Shown in pieces: positions 27,153 to 36,491 of a stretch of DNA of 64,000 nucleotides. The stretch's first letter is position 1. The number at the start of each line of letters is the position of its first letter. The DNA comes from Sphingomonas elodea ATCC 31461 (GTDB lineage: Bacteria; Pseudomonadota; Alphaproteobacteria; Sphingomonadales; Sphingomonadaceae): assembly GCF_000226955.1 (NCBI RefSeq), contig NZ_AGFU01000025.1, positions 1 through 64,000 on the forward strand. Reading direction: 5' to 3'. Both the position numbers and the translations under genes were made by a program. Under the pieces are notes generated by a model. The model was given only the letters and a program-made list of their open reading frames with translations. It was not told the DNA's origin and ran no database searches.

Positions 27153-29159
27153 ATGTCCCGCATCCAGAACGTCACCCGCAAGCACGGAACCTATTACTAC
27201 CGTCGCCTGATACGTTTAGGGGGCGATAAACCTTTCAGGATACGCTTCTCGCTTCGAACCACATGCCGGAAGCGGGCCGGTCAGCTGGCGCCGGCCTTGA
27301 CGTTGATCTGCGAGCGCATTGCCATGGACATGATCGCCAATCGCGGCAGGGATGACCTCACAGCGGAACAACGCGCCGAGATCTTTCGCCGACAGGTGCT
27401 GATCGAGCGTGACCGCCTGGCGGTGATGCACGCCCAGCTCCACATCCTGCCAGTCGAGGATCACGAGGATACCGAGAAGGCACTCGCCTTGCGCTTGGAT
27501 GCGGGCGAGCTGGCTGCGATGGACGGCGCGATACGAGGCAAGATCGAGGACTTCCTGGTCACCCACATCGACCCCGAGGCGGCCGACGAGCCGATCGTGG
27601 TCATGGCGTGGTCAGACCTGGCTGCATCGATAGAACATGAGGGCACGGAAGACGCAGCGGTAGCTAGGCTCGCCGACATTGGTGTCGAGCAATCCAAGCT
27701 GCGTGCAGCTATGGCCGGGAAGGTCGTCAACCAGGCGCGGATACAAGCCATTCGCGAGTTCCGCGATGCGCTGACCACCCCCGGCGCAGCCTACCCGCCG
27801 GTGCCGATTACCGGATATCAACCGTCTTCGCCCGCCCAGCCAGCAACGCCCATGAATCATCCTGCGCCACAGCCGGTTACGACAGGTCCGTTCGCACTCA
27901 TGACGCCGACGGAAGCCGTCGAGAAGTTCTTCGCGCACAATCCGCGAACCGGCGGCGTGGACGGCACAGCCCGCCGCAAAGGCGGCGACCCATGGACCGA
28001 GAAGACGCGCGAACAGTTCAAGCTGCCCGCCCTTCTGCTCGAGCAGGTGATGGACGGCAGGCCGCTAGCGACCGTCACCCACGACGACCTAGTCCAGCTC
28101 AACGACTGCTTCGCGAAGCTGCATGGCCCTTCGTTCCGAAAGTCACCCACGCATCGTACCATGACGATCCACGAGATCGTCGAGGAAACGGAAGCGCGCG
28201 TTCGCGAGGGCGAGAAGGCAATTGTACGGTCCGCTAAGTCCAAGGACGAAGCGGGTCCGCCAAAAATCCCTGCCGGCGCTCTGACCAGGGACCAGCTGGG
28301 CCTCGGCCTTAGCACGACCAACCGCCATTGGGGCTTCCTGCGTCAGCTGACGACCTGGTTTGCCAAGCACCAGCCGCTGGGCGCGCTGGACTACAGCGCT
28401 TTCGTCGAGAACGATCACCGCGATGCACGCGGGCAGCGGGACGCCTACACCGAAGAACAAGGCAGAATGCTGTTCAGCCTTCCGCCTTGGACGGGATCGA
28501 AATCACTGGCGCGCCGCATGCAACCCGGCAACCTACTCGTACACAGTGCCTGGTATTTCGTACCAATGATCGGATGGTACACGGGAATGCGGCGCGAGGA
28601 GATCTGCGGCCTTATGCTGGACGACATTGGTGAGGTCGACGGCGATTGGCAGTTCAACGTCCGCACGACTCAGATCAGACGGCTCAAGACCAGCACCTCG
28701 GCACGCAGGCTGCCCTTTGCGGGAGAGCTGGTACGTCTCGGGCTCCCCGACTATGTGCGCGCGCTCAGAGACGCTGGCGAAGTGATGCTGTTCCCGGAGC
28801 TGCAGGCCGAAAGCGGCAAAGGCACCATGGGCGACCGATATTACAAGACCATCTGGACCAAGATCGCAGCCGCCTTGCCTTTCCTTAGGGCCGGTCAGGC
28901 GACACACTCGTTCCGGCACACGGTGATCGACAGCATGAAGGCAGCTGGCATCCCCGCCGAAGTCCGAGCGGACTTCGCGGGCCACAAGCTATCGAGTGAA
29001 ACCGAAGGGCGCTATTCGAAGGCGCACATGGAGTTGCTGCGGAACGCGGCGAAAGCGATTCCCGAGGTGACTCGGCACCTTCATCCATTTCCGGCGCAGC
29101 TATTGCCCGCCGGTATGCGCGCTCCGTGCGGCGCTAGAAGCCCTAAAAAGCGGGCGTGA
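27153..29159 (+). CDS. Tyrosine-type site-specific recombinase (integrase)
   Basis: A 668-residue integrase, long for the family (about 400), with an N-terminal DUF6538-like start (RKHGTYYYRRLIR). The C-terminal catalytic domain shows the first Arg in YTGMRREEICGLML, HSFRHT (HxxR) and the Tyr nucleophile in GHKLSSETEGRYSKAH. The middle contains a SAM-like core-binding domain around residues 270-440. The ATG at 27153 is chosen because the longer frame runs through the attL repeats. It should excise and insert the element at tRNA-Gln. It sits at the end away from the intact tRNA. Confidence 0.93.
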   Translation: MSRIQNVTRKHGTYYYRRLIRLGGDKPFRIRFSLRTTCRKRAGQLAPALTLICERIAMDMIANRGRDDLTAEQRAEIFRRQVLIERDRLAVMHAQLHILPVEDHEDTEKALALRLDAGELAAMDGAIRGKIEDFLVTHIDPEAADEPIVVMAWSDLAASIEHEGTEDAAVARLADIGVEQSKLRAAMAGKVVNQARIQAIREFRDALTTPGAAYPPVPITGYQPSSPAQPATPMNHPAPQPVTTGPFALMTPTEAVEKFFAHNPRTGGVDGTARRKGGDPWTEKTREQFKLPALLLEQVMDGRPLATVTHDDLVQLNDCFAKLHGPSFRKSPTHRTMTIHEIVEETEARVREGEKAIVRSAKSKDEAGPPKIPAGALTRDQLGLGLSTTNRHWGFLRQLTTWFAKHQPLGALDYSAFVENDHRDARGQRDAYTEEQGRMLFSLPPWTGSKSLARRMQPGNLLVHSAWYFVPMIGWYTGMRREEICGLMLDDIGEVDGDWQFNVRTTQIRRLKTSTSARRLPFAGELVRLGLPDYVRALRDAGEVMLFPELQAESGKGTMGDRYYKTIWTKIAAALPFLRAGQATHSFRHTVIDSMKAAGIPAEVRADFAGHKLSSETEGRYSKAHMELLRNAAKAIPEVTRHLHPFPAQLLPAGMRAPCGARSPKKRA

Positions 29160-29258
29160 TCGGAACCGCTTCTCAATTCGTTAATTCGCCACCGCCAGAA
29201 CGTACCCATAGGTAACCCACCGCTGCGACAAGGCGCCTCGATACAGCGGAACTGATGC

Positions 29259-29498
29259 ATGAACGAGACTGACATCAAGGAAATCAAGCGCATCTCAGAA
29301 GCGATGGCAGCGGCAAGTGGTGGCGGCGGCTTCAGCACCAGCGAGCGCATCGCCGGTGCACTGGTCAACAATCGCCTCGACTGGTTGCCCGCCGGTCTCG
29401 AGGACGAGCATATTGTCGACCTGCTAAATCGCCTCGGCCGTGATTGGACGCTGGCCGTGATGGAGGTGCGCTCCCGAGATTTCAACGGGCGCTGGTGA
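29259..29498 (+). CDS. Small unknown protein of the element
   Basis: A 79-residue acidic protein (starts MNETDIKEIKRISEAMAAA, ends RSRDFNGRW) with no recognised motif. The composition is mainly helical, with a Gly-rich turn at residues 19-22. A weak ribosome site (gcgga) lies about 9 bases upstream. It follows the integrase by 99 bp on the same strand, the position where excisionases or small regulators often lie, but no helix-turn-helix is evident. Confidence 0.55.
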   Translation: MNETDIKEIKRISEAMAAASGGGGFSTSERIAGALVNNRLDWLPAGLEDEHIVDLLNRLGRDWTLAVMEVRSRDFNGRW

Positions 29499-29521
29499 GC
29501 TTCCTTAACCCAAGCACTCCA

Positions 29522-29686
29522 TCAAAGCTCGGGAGGCTCCACGGGCCAAGGGTCATCCTTCTTGGCCATGCGGCCAAGGAAATAGCCACGGCTCCATCCA
29601 GCCCTGTAGCCCACCCGGTGTGCGAACCAGAGAGCACCGCCGGCAGCGATCAGAAACATCAGGTTGTGGTATTCTCGAAGCATCAT
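29522..29686 (-). CDS. Small single-span membrane protein
   Basis: A 54-residue open frame on the minus strand with an excellent ribosome site (aaggagaa) directly before a double ATG. It has one hydrophobic segment (LMFLIAAGGALWFAH), then Arg- and Gly-rich residues (GYRAGWSRGYFLGRMAKKD) and a Pro-rich tail ending PPEL. The strong start signal and protein-like composition support a real gene. It lies about 110 bp downstream of the type III restriction subunit on the same strand. Function is unknown. Confidence 0.65.
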   Translation of the reverse strand: MMLREYHNLMFLIAAGGALWFAHRVGYRAGWSRGYFLGRMAKKDDPWPVEPPEL

Positions 29687-29794
29687 TTCTCCTTCTGCAC
29701 AGCCAAAGTAACGGCACGCGACGGCAAATTCCTCACGACGCCCGCGGCGACCGCGGCCTCCATTTCCAGCGACTGAATTGAATTCGCTATAGAT

Positions 29795-32386
29795 TTACGT
29801 TGCTACCGCTGCGTCTATCTGCCGCGCCACCGTTCCGCCACGATCCAGCTCCGCCCAAAGGAACACCACGCTGCCCCCACTGACCTCCTGCAGCCGCGCC
29901 CCGATGTTCTTCTTCTCGCGGCTGTCGGCATTGTCGGTGCGATCGGCGCCCTTGTACTCGACGATCAGCTTTCGCCCATCGGCCAGCTCGGCGACGAAGT
30001 CCGGGTAGAACATGTCGGTCGACGTCGGCAGCGCATAGGACCACGGCGTGCGATCCACGTTGCGAACCCAGCGGTGCACGGCGGCATGATCATCGATCTG
30101 CACCGCTGCCATCCACTCCTCGCCGCCATGCTTCAGGTCACCGACCTGCGAGAACAGGTGCTTCCGCGGGCGCCAGGGCCCCGCATAGGGCGTGCGCGGA
30201 TCGTAGCCAGCCTTCGAGAAGCTGAAGCCATTCTCGCCAAGCGCCAGAACCGGCGCAATGTCGGTCATCAGCAGCTGCACGCCCCGTACACCTGCCTCGC
30301 GACGAAGCTGCGCCACCCGCGCGACGATTGCCCGGCGCAGCGCATATTTGCCGCGCACCAGCTGTGGCAGCGGGATCCGCTCCACCACGCCTTCCACGAC
30401 GCGACGGCAATATTCGAGGAAGATCGGTTGGGCGACGTCGCGCTGCCGCGTCGTCCGATCCAGCCAGCGGGAGAGCGCCGCAACGTCCCAGTCCGTGGCG
30501 TCGTCCAGCGCCAATTCGGCGGCGGCATCGATTCGCGAATAGACGACATGGTCACCTTCGATGTCCATCTCGAACGTGTCGGGACGATCGGTAAGCGCGA
30601 AGCCCGGAAGGCTTGTGTCGACCTGCCGAAGATCCCAGCCGCCCACATCGACCAACGTCTCCGGGAACACGATCTCCAGCTGGCCATCTCGCTCGATCGC
30701 CAGCTGCGGCAAGGTCAGCACCTCGCCCTGCTCAGCAGGCGATAGCGTCTCGACGCGGCGCGCGATGAACGCCTCGACGGCCGTCATTGGCGCCACCTCC
30801 GGCGTGGTGATCGCGGCCGCCACATCACGCAGCACTTGGTCTGGCGCATCGCGGTCGAACGTAATGGCCACGCCGCCTGCACCATCGTCGGCGATGCGAG
30901 TCGCGGAGAGCATTTCCTGCGTCCAACTGCTCTGGTCGGGCCGGTCCTGTACCCGCAGCACGGGCAGCTCCAGCGGCGTGAACAGCGGCTGGTTCTCGTT
31001 CCACTCGAACGATTCGGGCTGCTCGACGATGGCCTCCAACGCCGTGCGCTCGTCAAAGCCCATGTCGATGAGGCGGTCCTTCAGCCCTTCGGCAGCAAGG
31101 AAGAAGTCGCGCTCGGACACATGGGCATAGGCGCGGTTCAGCTCTTCGGACGAGCGGCGCGTAGCGAACGGCATCCGCAGCACGCGCCCCAGCAGCTGCT
31201 CCACGGCACCGCGACTGCGGATGCTCGTGAGCGAACAGAACACATAGGCGAAGGAGCAGTCCCAGCCTTCCTTCAGCGCGTCGACCGTAATGACGTGCTC
31301 GATCGTGCATGCCGGATCGAACAGGTCGATGCCGTCCAGTTCGCGCTGATCGCCCGTCGCCACGGCGATCCTGTTCTCGGGAATGCGGCAATCCTCGATC
31401 AGGTGACGCTTGACCACGTCGACCGTGGCCTCGGCACCCTCGCGCGCGGGCTGCGCCTGATACAAGGCAATCGGCCGGATACCGCCACCGTCCTTTGCGG
31501 CGATGCCCTCCAGCCAGGCGCGGTTGTCGACCGCATGGGCAATCGCCGCCTGCCAGCTGCCATGATGCGACAGGTGGATCGGCAGCTTGATCATGTCCGC
31601 CGCCTTCAATTCGGCGGCCGTGGCCGAGACGATCACGTTCGACCGCACCGGCGTGGCGGTAAACTCCACGACAGCCGCCGGCGCAAGGCGGCCAAAGGTC
31701 TCGCCGGACAAGGTCGAGGTGAAGTTGTGCGCCTCGTCGACGATGACGAGCGGCCGATGCAGCTTCATCAGGTTGGCGAAGCTGGCGATCGGCTTGCCGC
31801 GACGCGGCCCCTCGGCATGCCGCGCTACATCAGCGCCGGCCGGCAGCGTGGCGAAGTGCGGCTCGAGCTCCTCGTCGTCGAGATAGACGTTGCGGTCCTC
31901 CGCATTGCGAACGCGGAATGCCTGCACCGTCGAGACGATCACCGTCGCGGCATCGGCCATGTCCTGCGGGCGCAGCTGCCGACGCTCGTCGATGCCATAG
32001 ACACGCACCGCGCCGCCGAATGTCGCCTCCAGCGCCTGCCGATACGGGTGGCCGACCTTCTTCAGCGCGCCCAGCGTCTGCTCGGCAATCGTCGTCGAGG
32101 TCACCAGCCAGAGCACCACCGGATAGCGCCGGCCGAGATAGGTGTCGCGCGCGACACCGACGGCGTGGGACGCCAGCAGCGTCTTGCCGCCGCCCGTCGG
32201 CAGGCGCAGGCAGCAATAGGGCACGTCCGGCAAACCGGCGAGTGGCCGATAGCCCGCGCCATAGGCACCAGGCTCGCCCACCGCGCAGGCGGCAGCATAG
32301 GCCTGGGCGTGATCCCGGATCGACGCCTTATCAAGGAACGTCCGCAGCGCATCGAGCGCGCGCCGCTGATATGCCTTCAGTTCCAT
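29795..32386 (-). CDS. Type III restriction enzyme, Res helicase-nuclease subunit
   Basis: An 863-residue superfamily 2 helicase-nuclease. Motifs: Walker A LPTGGGKT (about residue 63), DEAH-type VIVDEAHNF, TATP, and GAVEQLLGRVLRMPF (motif VI). The C-terminal endonuclease shows the PD-(D/E)xK pattern FYPDFVAELADGRKLIVEYKG. It should cleave unmodified DNA when complexed with Mod. Its start overlaps the Mod stop by one base, so the two are co-translated. Length is slightly below the usual 900-1000. Confidence 0.92.
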   Translation of the reverse strand: MELKAYQRRALDALRTFLDKASIRDHAQAYAAACAVGEPGAYGAGYRPLAGLPDVPYCCLRLPTGGGKTLLASHAVGVARDTYLGRRYPVVLWLVTSTTIAEQTLGALKKVGHPYRQALEATFGGAVRVYGIDERRQLRPQDMADAATVIVSTVQAFRVRNAEDRNVYLDDEELEPHFATLPAGADVARHAEGPRRGKPIASFANLMKLHRPLVIVDEAHNFTSTLSGETFGRLAPAAVVEFTATPVRSNVIVSATAAELKAADMIKLPIHLSHHGSWQAAIAHAVDNRAWLEGIAAKDGGGIRPIALYQAQPAREGAEATVDVVKRHLIEDCRIPENRIAVATGDQRELDGIDLFDPACTIEHVITVDALKEGWDCSFAYVFCSLTSIRSRGAVEQLLGRVLRMPFATRRSSEELNRAYAHVSERDFFLAAEGLKDRLIDMGFDERTALEAIVEQPESFEWNENQPLFTPLELPVLRVQDRPDQSSWTQEMLSATRIADDGAGGVAITFDRDAPDQVLRDVAAAITTPEVAPMTAVEAFIARRVETLSPAEQGEVLTLPQLAIERDGQLEIVFPETLVDVGGWDLRQVDTSLPGFALTDRPDTFEMDIEGDHVVYSRIDAAAELALDDATDWDVAALSRWLDRTTRQRDVAQPIFLEYCRRVVEGVVERIPLPQLVRGKYALRRAIVARVAQLRREAGVRGVQLLMTDIAPVLALGENGFSFSKAGYDPRTPYAGPWRPRKHLFSQVGDLKHGGEEWMAAVQIDDHAAVHRWVRNVDRTPWSYALPTSTDMFYPDFVAELADGRKLIVEYKGADRTDNADSREKKNIGARLQEVSGGSVVFLWAELDRGGTVARQIDAAVAT

Positions 32387-33909
32387 CAGCGCGCCCTCAC
32401 ATCATAGGGCGTCTGCTTGAACGTCACGCCCGCCTCCGCCAGTCGCGCCGCGCCCAGCTTGCACCACTCGCCATAGATGGTCATCGGGCCGACCCAGCCG
32501 CTGTCCGCGCGCAGCTTTGCCAGCAGCGCCGCGGTCAACACATTGCCGCCGCTGACGGACCGATCGCCGAGAATGCCGTTGTACAGCAGGCAATAGGCCA
32601 TGCCGTCATGCACTCCAAGGATCGGGGTATCGGCGGCACCAGTGAACGGCGCACCGGTTTCGCTGAACCAGACGTGGGCAGCGAGCGTCGTGAAGCGAAT
32701 ACCGTCGGTGATATGACCATCGGCATCGAATACCGGCGCGCCGAGGCGATAGAAGCGATAGCCGCCCCCGCCCGTCCAGCCGACGGCCTCGGAAATGCCG
32801 CCTTGCTCACCGGCGATCACCTTGTCGAGGCGCGGCTTGCAGTGGGTCTCGGCATGGTCTCCCATCTCGATACCGATCCAGCGACGACCCATCTTGTGCG
32901 CGACCGCCGCCGTGGTGCCAGAACCGAGGAAGCTGTCGAGCACGAGGTCGCCGGGGTTGCTGGCGATGTGAAGGACGCGCTGCATCAGCCGCTCCGGCTT
33001 CGGCGTCCCGAACACATCCTCGCTGTTGAGGGCGACCACCTCCTTCTTGGCTTCCTGCGTGTGACCCACGTCTGCGTGCTGCCAGATCGTCTGCGGCACT
33101 CGGCCGCCCTTGACCTCCGATAGAAACCTTTTCAGGCGCGGCACCCCATTGCCGTCCTTCCCCCACCAAATTCGATTATCAGCTTTCAGCTCTTCAAGCT
33201 TAGTCGCAGAAAATCGCCAGTACATGCCGGGCGGCGGTCCTGGGATCACTCGTCCAGAGGGCGTAGTCACAGGGTACGTGCCTGCACCATAGAAGTTTCT
33301 TGCTGAGAAATCGCCTGACGTCCAAGGCCCACGAGGATCGTTGTCGGGATTCTTGTACATCGAATCCTGCTTCTCGGAACGAGCAAGCTCGTTTGGCCTC
33401 CAAGCGTCAGCATTTTTCGCGTATACAGTGATGTAGTCGTGGTCCTCGGAGAAATATTGTGCAGAATTCTTCACCGAGAACATTTTATGCCAAATCACAT
33501 TCGTGATAAAGTTACGGCGTCCGAACACCTCGTCCATAACAACCTTGAGATAATGGCCCTCATTGTCGTCGATCGACACCCAGATACTGCCATTCTCAGC
33601 GAGGAGATCGCGCAGCAGCACCAGGCGGGGATAGATCATCGCCAGCCACTGGCTGTGCTCCAGATTGTCGTCATAATGGTCGAAGGCCGACCGTGTATTG
33701 TACGGCGGATCGATGTAGATGCACTTCACTGCGCCTTTGTAGTAGGGCAGCAGCGCCTTCAGCGCGTCGAGATTGTCGCCCTGGATGAGCATGTTGCCGG
33801 CAGCGGCATCACCGCCGTCCAACGCGGGCACGCCTTCCAGCAACCGATACGGCACCCCCGCCGCCGCGCGCACGTCCGCCTCGCGCGTCATCCAATCCAG
33901 TATCGGCAC
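32386..33909 (-). CDS. Type III DNA methyltransferase, Mod subunit
   Basis: A 507-residue N6-adenine methyltransferase of the beta class: the catalytic DPPYNT (residues 67-72) precedes the AdoMet-binding LDSFLGSGTTAAVAHKMG. The target recognition domain lies between. It starts with GTG at 33909 after gggggctag. It provides both self-protection and sequence specificity for the Res subunit. The recognition sequence cannot be predicted by eye. Confidence 0.93.
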   Translation of the reverse strand: MPILDWMTREADVRAAAGVPYRLLEGVPALDGGDAAAGNMLIQGDNLDALKALLPYYKGAVKCIYIDPPYNTRSAFDHYDDNLEHSQWLAMIYPRLVLLRDLLAENGSIWVSIDDNEGHYLKVVMDEVFGRRNFITNVIWHKMFSVKNSAQYFSEDHDYITVYAKNADAWRPNELARSEKQDSMYKNPDNDPRGPWTSGDFSARNFYGAGTYPVTTPSGRVIPGPPPGMYWRFSATKLEELKADNRIWWGKDGNGVPRLKRFLSEVKGGRVPQTIWQHADVGHTQEAKKEVVALNSEDVFGTPKPERLMQRVLHIASNPGDLVLDSFLGSGTTAAVAHKMGRRWIGIEMGDHAETHCKPRLDKVIAGEQGGISEAVGWTGGGGYRFYRLGAPVFDADGHITDGIRFTTLAAHVWFSETGAPFTGAADTPILGVHDGMAYCLLYNGILGDRSVSGGNVLTAALLAKLRADSGWVGPMTIYGEWCKLGAARLAEAGVTFKQTPYDVRAR

Positions 33910-34082
33910 CTAGCCCCCACGCATCCAGTAACTTCCCAGCCGCTGTAGCGCTTCGGCGACCGAACGAACAAGCCTTGGGGTCACGTGAGGAAGATTGCAG
34001 TCGCTGGTGCATAGAATCATTTCGCATCCAGCGCTCGGACGGAGGAGGTCACTGCGAACGACGGAACATTTGCGCGGTCGGA

Positions 34083-34108
34083 CTGGCGTTTACCGCCGTA
34101 AACGCCAG
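34083..34108. repeat. Perfect palindrome between mobV and mod
   Basis: Perfect 11-bp arms (34083-34093, 34098-34108) with a 4-base loop, in the 257-bp gap between the relaxase gene and the Mod start. It could terminate the relaxase transcript or act as an operator for the restriction-modification operon. The rest of the gap holds no supported gene. Confidence 0.5.
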
Positions 34109-34166
34109 CCCGTTGGCCTTGAACACGCGTGTCACGGGCGGGTCGGCAATGAGTCTGGGGACACCC

Positions 34167-36275
34167 TTACCGACCCTGTTCCTTAACCCGCATGGCAGCG
34201 ATACGATTGGCGCGGCCTGCGATGCTCCGATGCTCGGTTGCGGCAGAATTCACCTCCTCCTGCCGTTCGGCCGGGAGCAACGATCGGGCTCGGGCAATAG
34301 CAGCATGCAGATCATCGACATCCTGATCGAGCTGCAGGATTCTTTCGGCGGCTTCTGCTCGATCCCTGAACATCTTGTCGATCATGCGGAGCAAATTGGC
34401 TGCCCAGGGCGGCGGGCGATTGACGATGGTTCGAGCGATGTCGGCCGGCGCCTTCGCATCCTTCCTGAGGCGGAAATATCCCTCCTCCTCGCGAAAGCTG
34501 CCGACCAGCGTGCCATCCGACGCTCCGGTGATAACTGCCAGCCAAGCTTGCTGGTCGGCGTCGCGGCGATCAAGCTCCGCTCTCCTGGCCTCAGCAGCAG
34601 ACAGCTGCTGGCCCGTTTCACGCTCCCGTTTGACCAGCGCCACCTCGCGCTTCTCCGCCTCCTTCTGACGTTCATCAAGCCTTCGAAGGGCCTCCGTGTG
34701 GCGCTGATCGATTGCCGCCCTTCGCCTATCGAACTCGGCAGCGTTGGCCGCCTGTCGTTGCGCAAGTTCCGCCGCCGCCGCTTCTCGTACCGCCAACTCC
34801 GTCTCTCGGGCTTTCACCCGCCGCTCACGACCTAGCACATCCGCAGCTAGTTGCCGGATGCGTTGAAGCGCGAGCGCCAGGTGATGACCGATCCTTTTGG
34901 CACTCGTTGTCCATGTGCCAGTATATATGGCGTACTCATCCCGCGTCATGCGTTCGGTCGACATGCTGAAGGCGCTGCCTTTCGGCTTCAATTCCAGTCC
35001 GTTGCTGTCATCAGCCCCCCGAGCGAGCAGGTCGATCTCAGCACGTTGCCGTTCACGCTCAGCGATGAGCTCAGCCCGATCTCGCGCTATGGCACTTCGA
35101 GCGCTAAACAGCTCCGCACGTTCGTGTTCAGCGGCTCTTGCCGCTTCCCGTGCGCTGTTCGCCTCCGCTTCCGCCCGTCGCTGAAGCTCGCTCGCTTCGT
35201 GTCGCATCCTCTCTGCTTGCATGGTGGCCGCAGATAGCAGCTCGCGCTCCGCTTCAAGTTGACGGCGCTGCTCCTCCACGCCTTTCTGCTGAGCTTCGAC
35301 AGCCGCGCGTGAGATGGAGGCGCTTTCCATCGCCCTGTATGCCTCCTCGAGCAGAGCCGCCGAGTGCTTCGCCTGCGAGATTGCCTCTGCAGCCGCCTCA
35401 TCAGCGGCGGTACGTACCGCATTCGCGGCGGCGACATCTATTTTCGACTTCTCGACAGCCTCTTCGGCGTAACGCTTCAAAGCTTCTGCCTCCTTGTGGA
35501 GTCGCTTGATCAGCTTGCGATACTCAGCGGGTCTTAGCGAACGCCGCGGCCGAGGCGTGCCATCTGCCGTTTTGCCTCGCGCGAGCATGACAGCCGACAC
35601 GGTCAATTCGTCACCGAGATCGATCTCCGTGTCATCGCGCTGCGTCTCGCCGCGCTCTAGCCCAAGATGCTTCACCGCATCATGGTATCGATCCTGCTCT
35701 TCCCCGAAGCGCTCCCTCTTCCCGCCAAGCACGTCGTGATATGACAAGGTCCACTTTCGGACCGCCTCAGCCCGACGCCGCTCGTAGGCCGCCAGTTTTT
35801 CGGGATCTCTGGGCCTCGCGCCCCGCGGCATAGCTGCCTTCTCCACCACGGGCACAGCCACGAAGTGTATGTGCCAGACCTCCTCGTCGAGGTGGAGCTT
35901 CGCGGCTAACAAACCGCGCCCGAACTTCTGCTTCGCCCATTCGACGTTGGCGGCTAGCCACTGCCGCTTATCCTGATCACTGGCATTATCGAACCAGCCT
36001 CCGCTAGCCGTGGTGACGGCCTCCACCGCCAGTACCTTACCGGAGCACGAATCTTTATCTATCGCCAGCTCCTCCATGAGAGCGTGCGCACTTGCGACAA
36101 AGTCATCGCTGCCATTCTCCAATAACTCCACCGGAGGTGGAGCATCCTTGCGTATGTTTTCACCAGAAATCGCTCTGGTGTTATGCTGGCACACTCTCGC
36201 CAGGACGGTGAACGAACTAATTTTGGCAAAGCGCATGATAGCATATGGCTTGCCAGCAGCAGTTTTTTTTGACAT
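34167..36275 (-). CDS. MobV/Pre-type relaxase (plasmid recombination enzyme)
   Basis: A 702-residue mobilisation relaxase. The N-terminal domain begins YAIMRFAKI, typical of MobV, and has the three-His metal motif HLDEEVWHIHFVAVP (His128, His135, His137), in which VW replaces the usual TP. Residues about 290-600 form a very long Ala/Glu/Arg-rich coiled coil. I chose 36275 (MSKKTAAGKPYAIMRF) as the start; 36236 (MRFAK) is also possible, and the longer frame enters the GC-rich hairpin region. It should nick at an oriT, probably just upstream, and let the element be mobilised by a helper conjugation system. Confidence 0.85.
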   Translation of the reverse strand: MSKKTAAGKPYAIMRFAKISSFTVLARVCQHNTRAISGENIRKDAPPPVELLENGSDDFVASAHALMEELAIDKDSCSGKVLAVEAVTTASGGWFDNASDQDKRQWLAANVEWAKQKFGRGLLAAKLHLDEEVWHIHFVAVPVVEKAAMPRGARPRDPEKLAAYERRRAEAVRKWTLSYHDVLGGKRERFGEEQDRYHDAVKHLGLERGETQRDDTEIDLGDELTVSAVMLARGKTADGTPRPRRSLRPAEYRKLIKRLHKEAEALKRYAEEAVEKSKIDVAAANAVRTAADEAAAEAISQAKHSAALLEEAYRAMESASISRAAVEAQQKGVEEQRRQLEAERELLSAATMQAERMRHEASELQRRAEAEANSAREAARAAEHERAELFSARSAIARDRAELIAERERQRAEIDLLARGADDSNGLELKPKGSAFSMSTERMTRDEYAIYTGTWTTSAKRIGHHLALALQRIRQLAADVLGRERRVKARETELAVREAAAAELAQRQAANAAEFDRRRAAIDQRHTEALRRLDERQKEAEKREVALVKRERETGQQLSAAEARRAELDRRDADQQAWLAVITGASDGTLVGSFREEEGYFRLRKDAKAPADIARTIVNRPPPWAANLLRMIDKMFRDRAEAAERILQLDQDVDDLHAAIARARSLLPAERQEEVNSAATEHRSIAGRANRIAAMRVKEQGR

Positions 36276-36392
36276 GATTGAACTCGACCAAGCGGGCATA
36301 ATTTGCCCATTTAATAAATGGGTGGACTCACTCCGGGCATTTGCTTCGCAATTGCCCCCGTGAGCCATGGGGCGAGCCCCCTGGACCCCCGA

Positions 36393-36483
36393 GCAGCCCT
36401 CAACGAAGTTTCGGGCTGCACGCCGCTCAGCAGAGCGGCGCGAGGGCAAGGGACAGCGGCCGGAAGCTGCTGCGGCAGCTTCC
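36393..36483. other. Three tandem hairpins upstream of mobV, candidate oriT
   Basis: Three perfect inverted repeats lie in a row: 36393-36399 with 36413-36419, 36421-36428 with 36433-36440 (4-base loop), and 36462-36470 with 36475-36483 (4-base loop). They sit between the KfrA-like stop and the relaxase start, where mobilisable elements commonly carry their transfer origin. The nic site is not identified. Confidence 0.45.
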
Positions 36484-36491
36484 AGCCATGC

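Noticed and set aside
26771-27181. Minus-strand frame of 136 residues spanning attL
   Set aside because: It crosses the element boundary and the integrase start, and has no ribosome site or motif.
30836-32407. Plus-strand open frame of 523 residues over the Res gene
   Set aside because: Antisense to a helicase with complete motifs; composition is that of a shadow.
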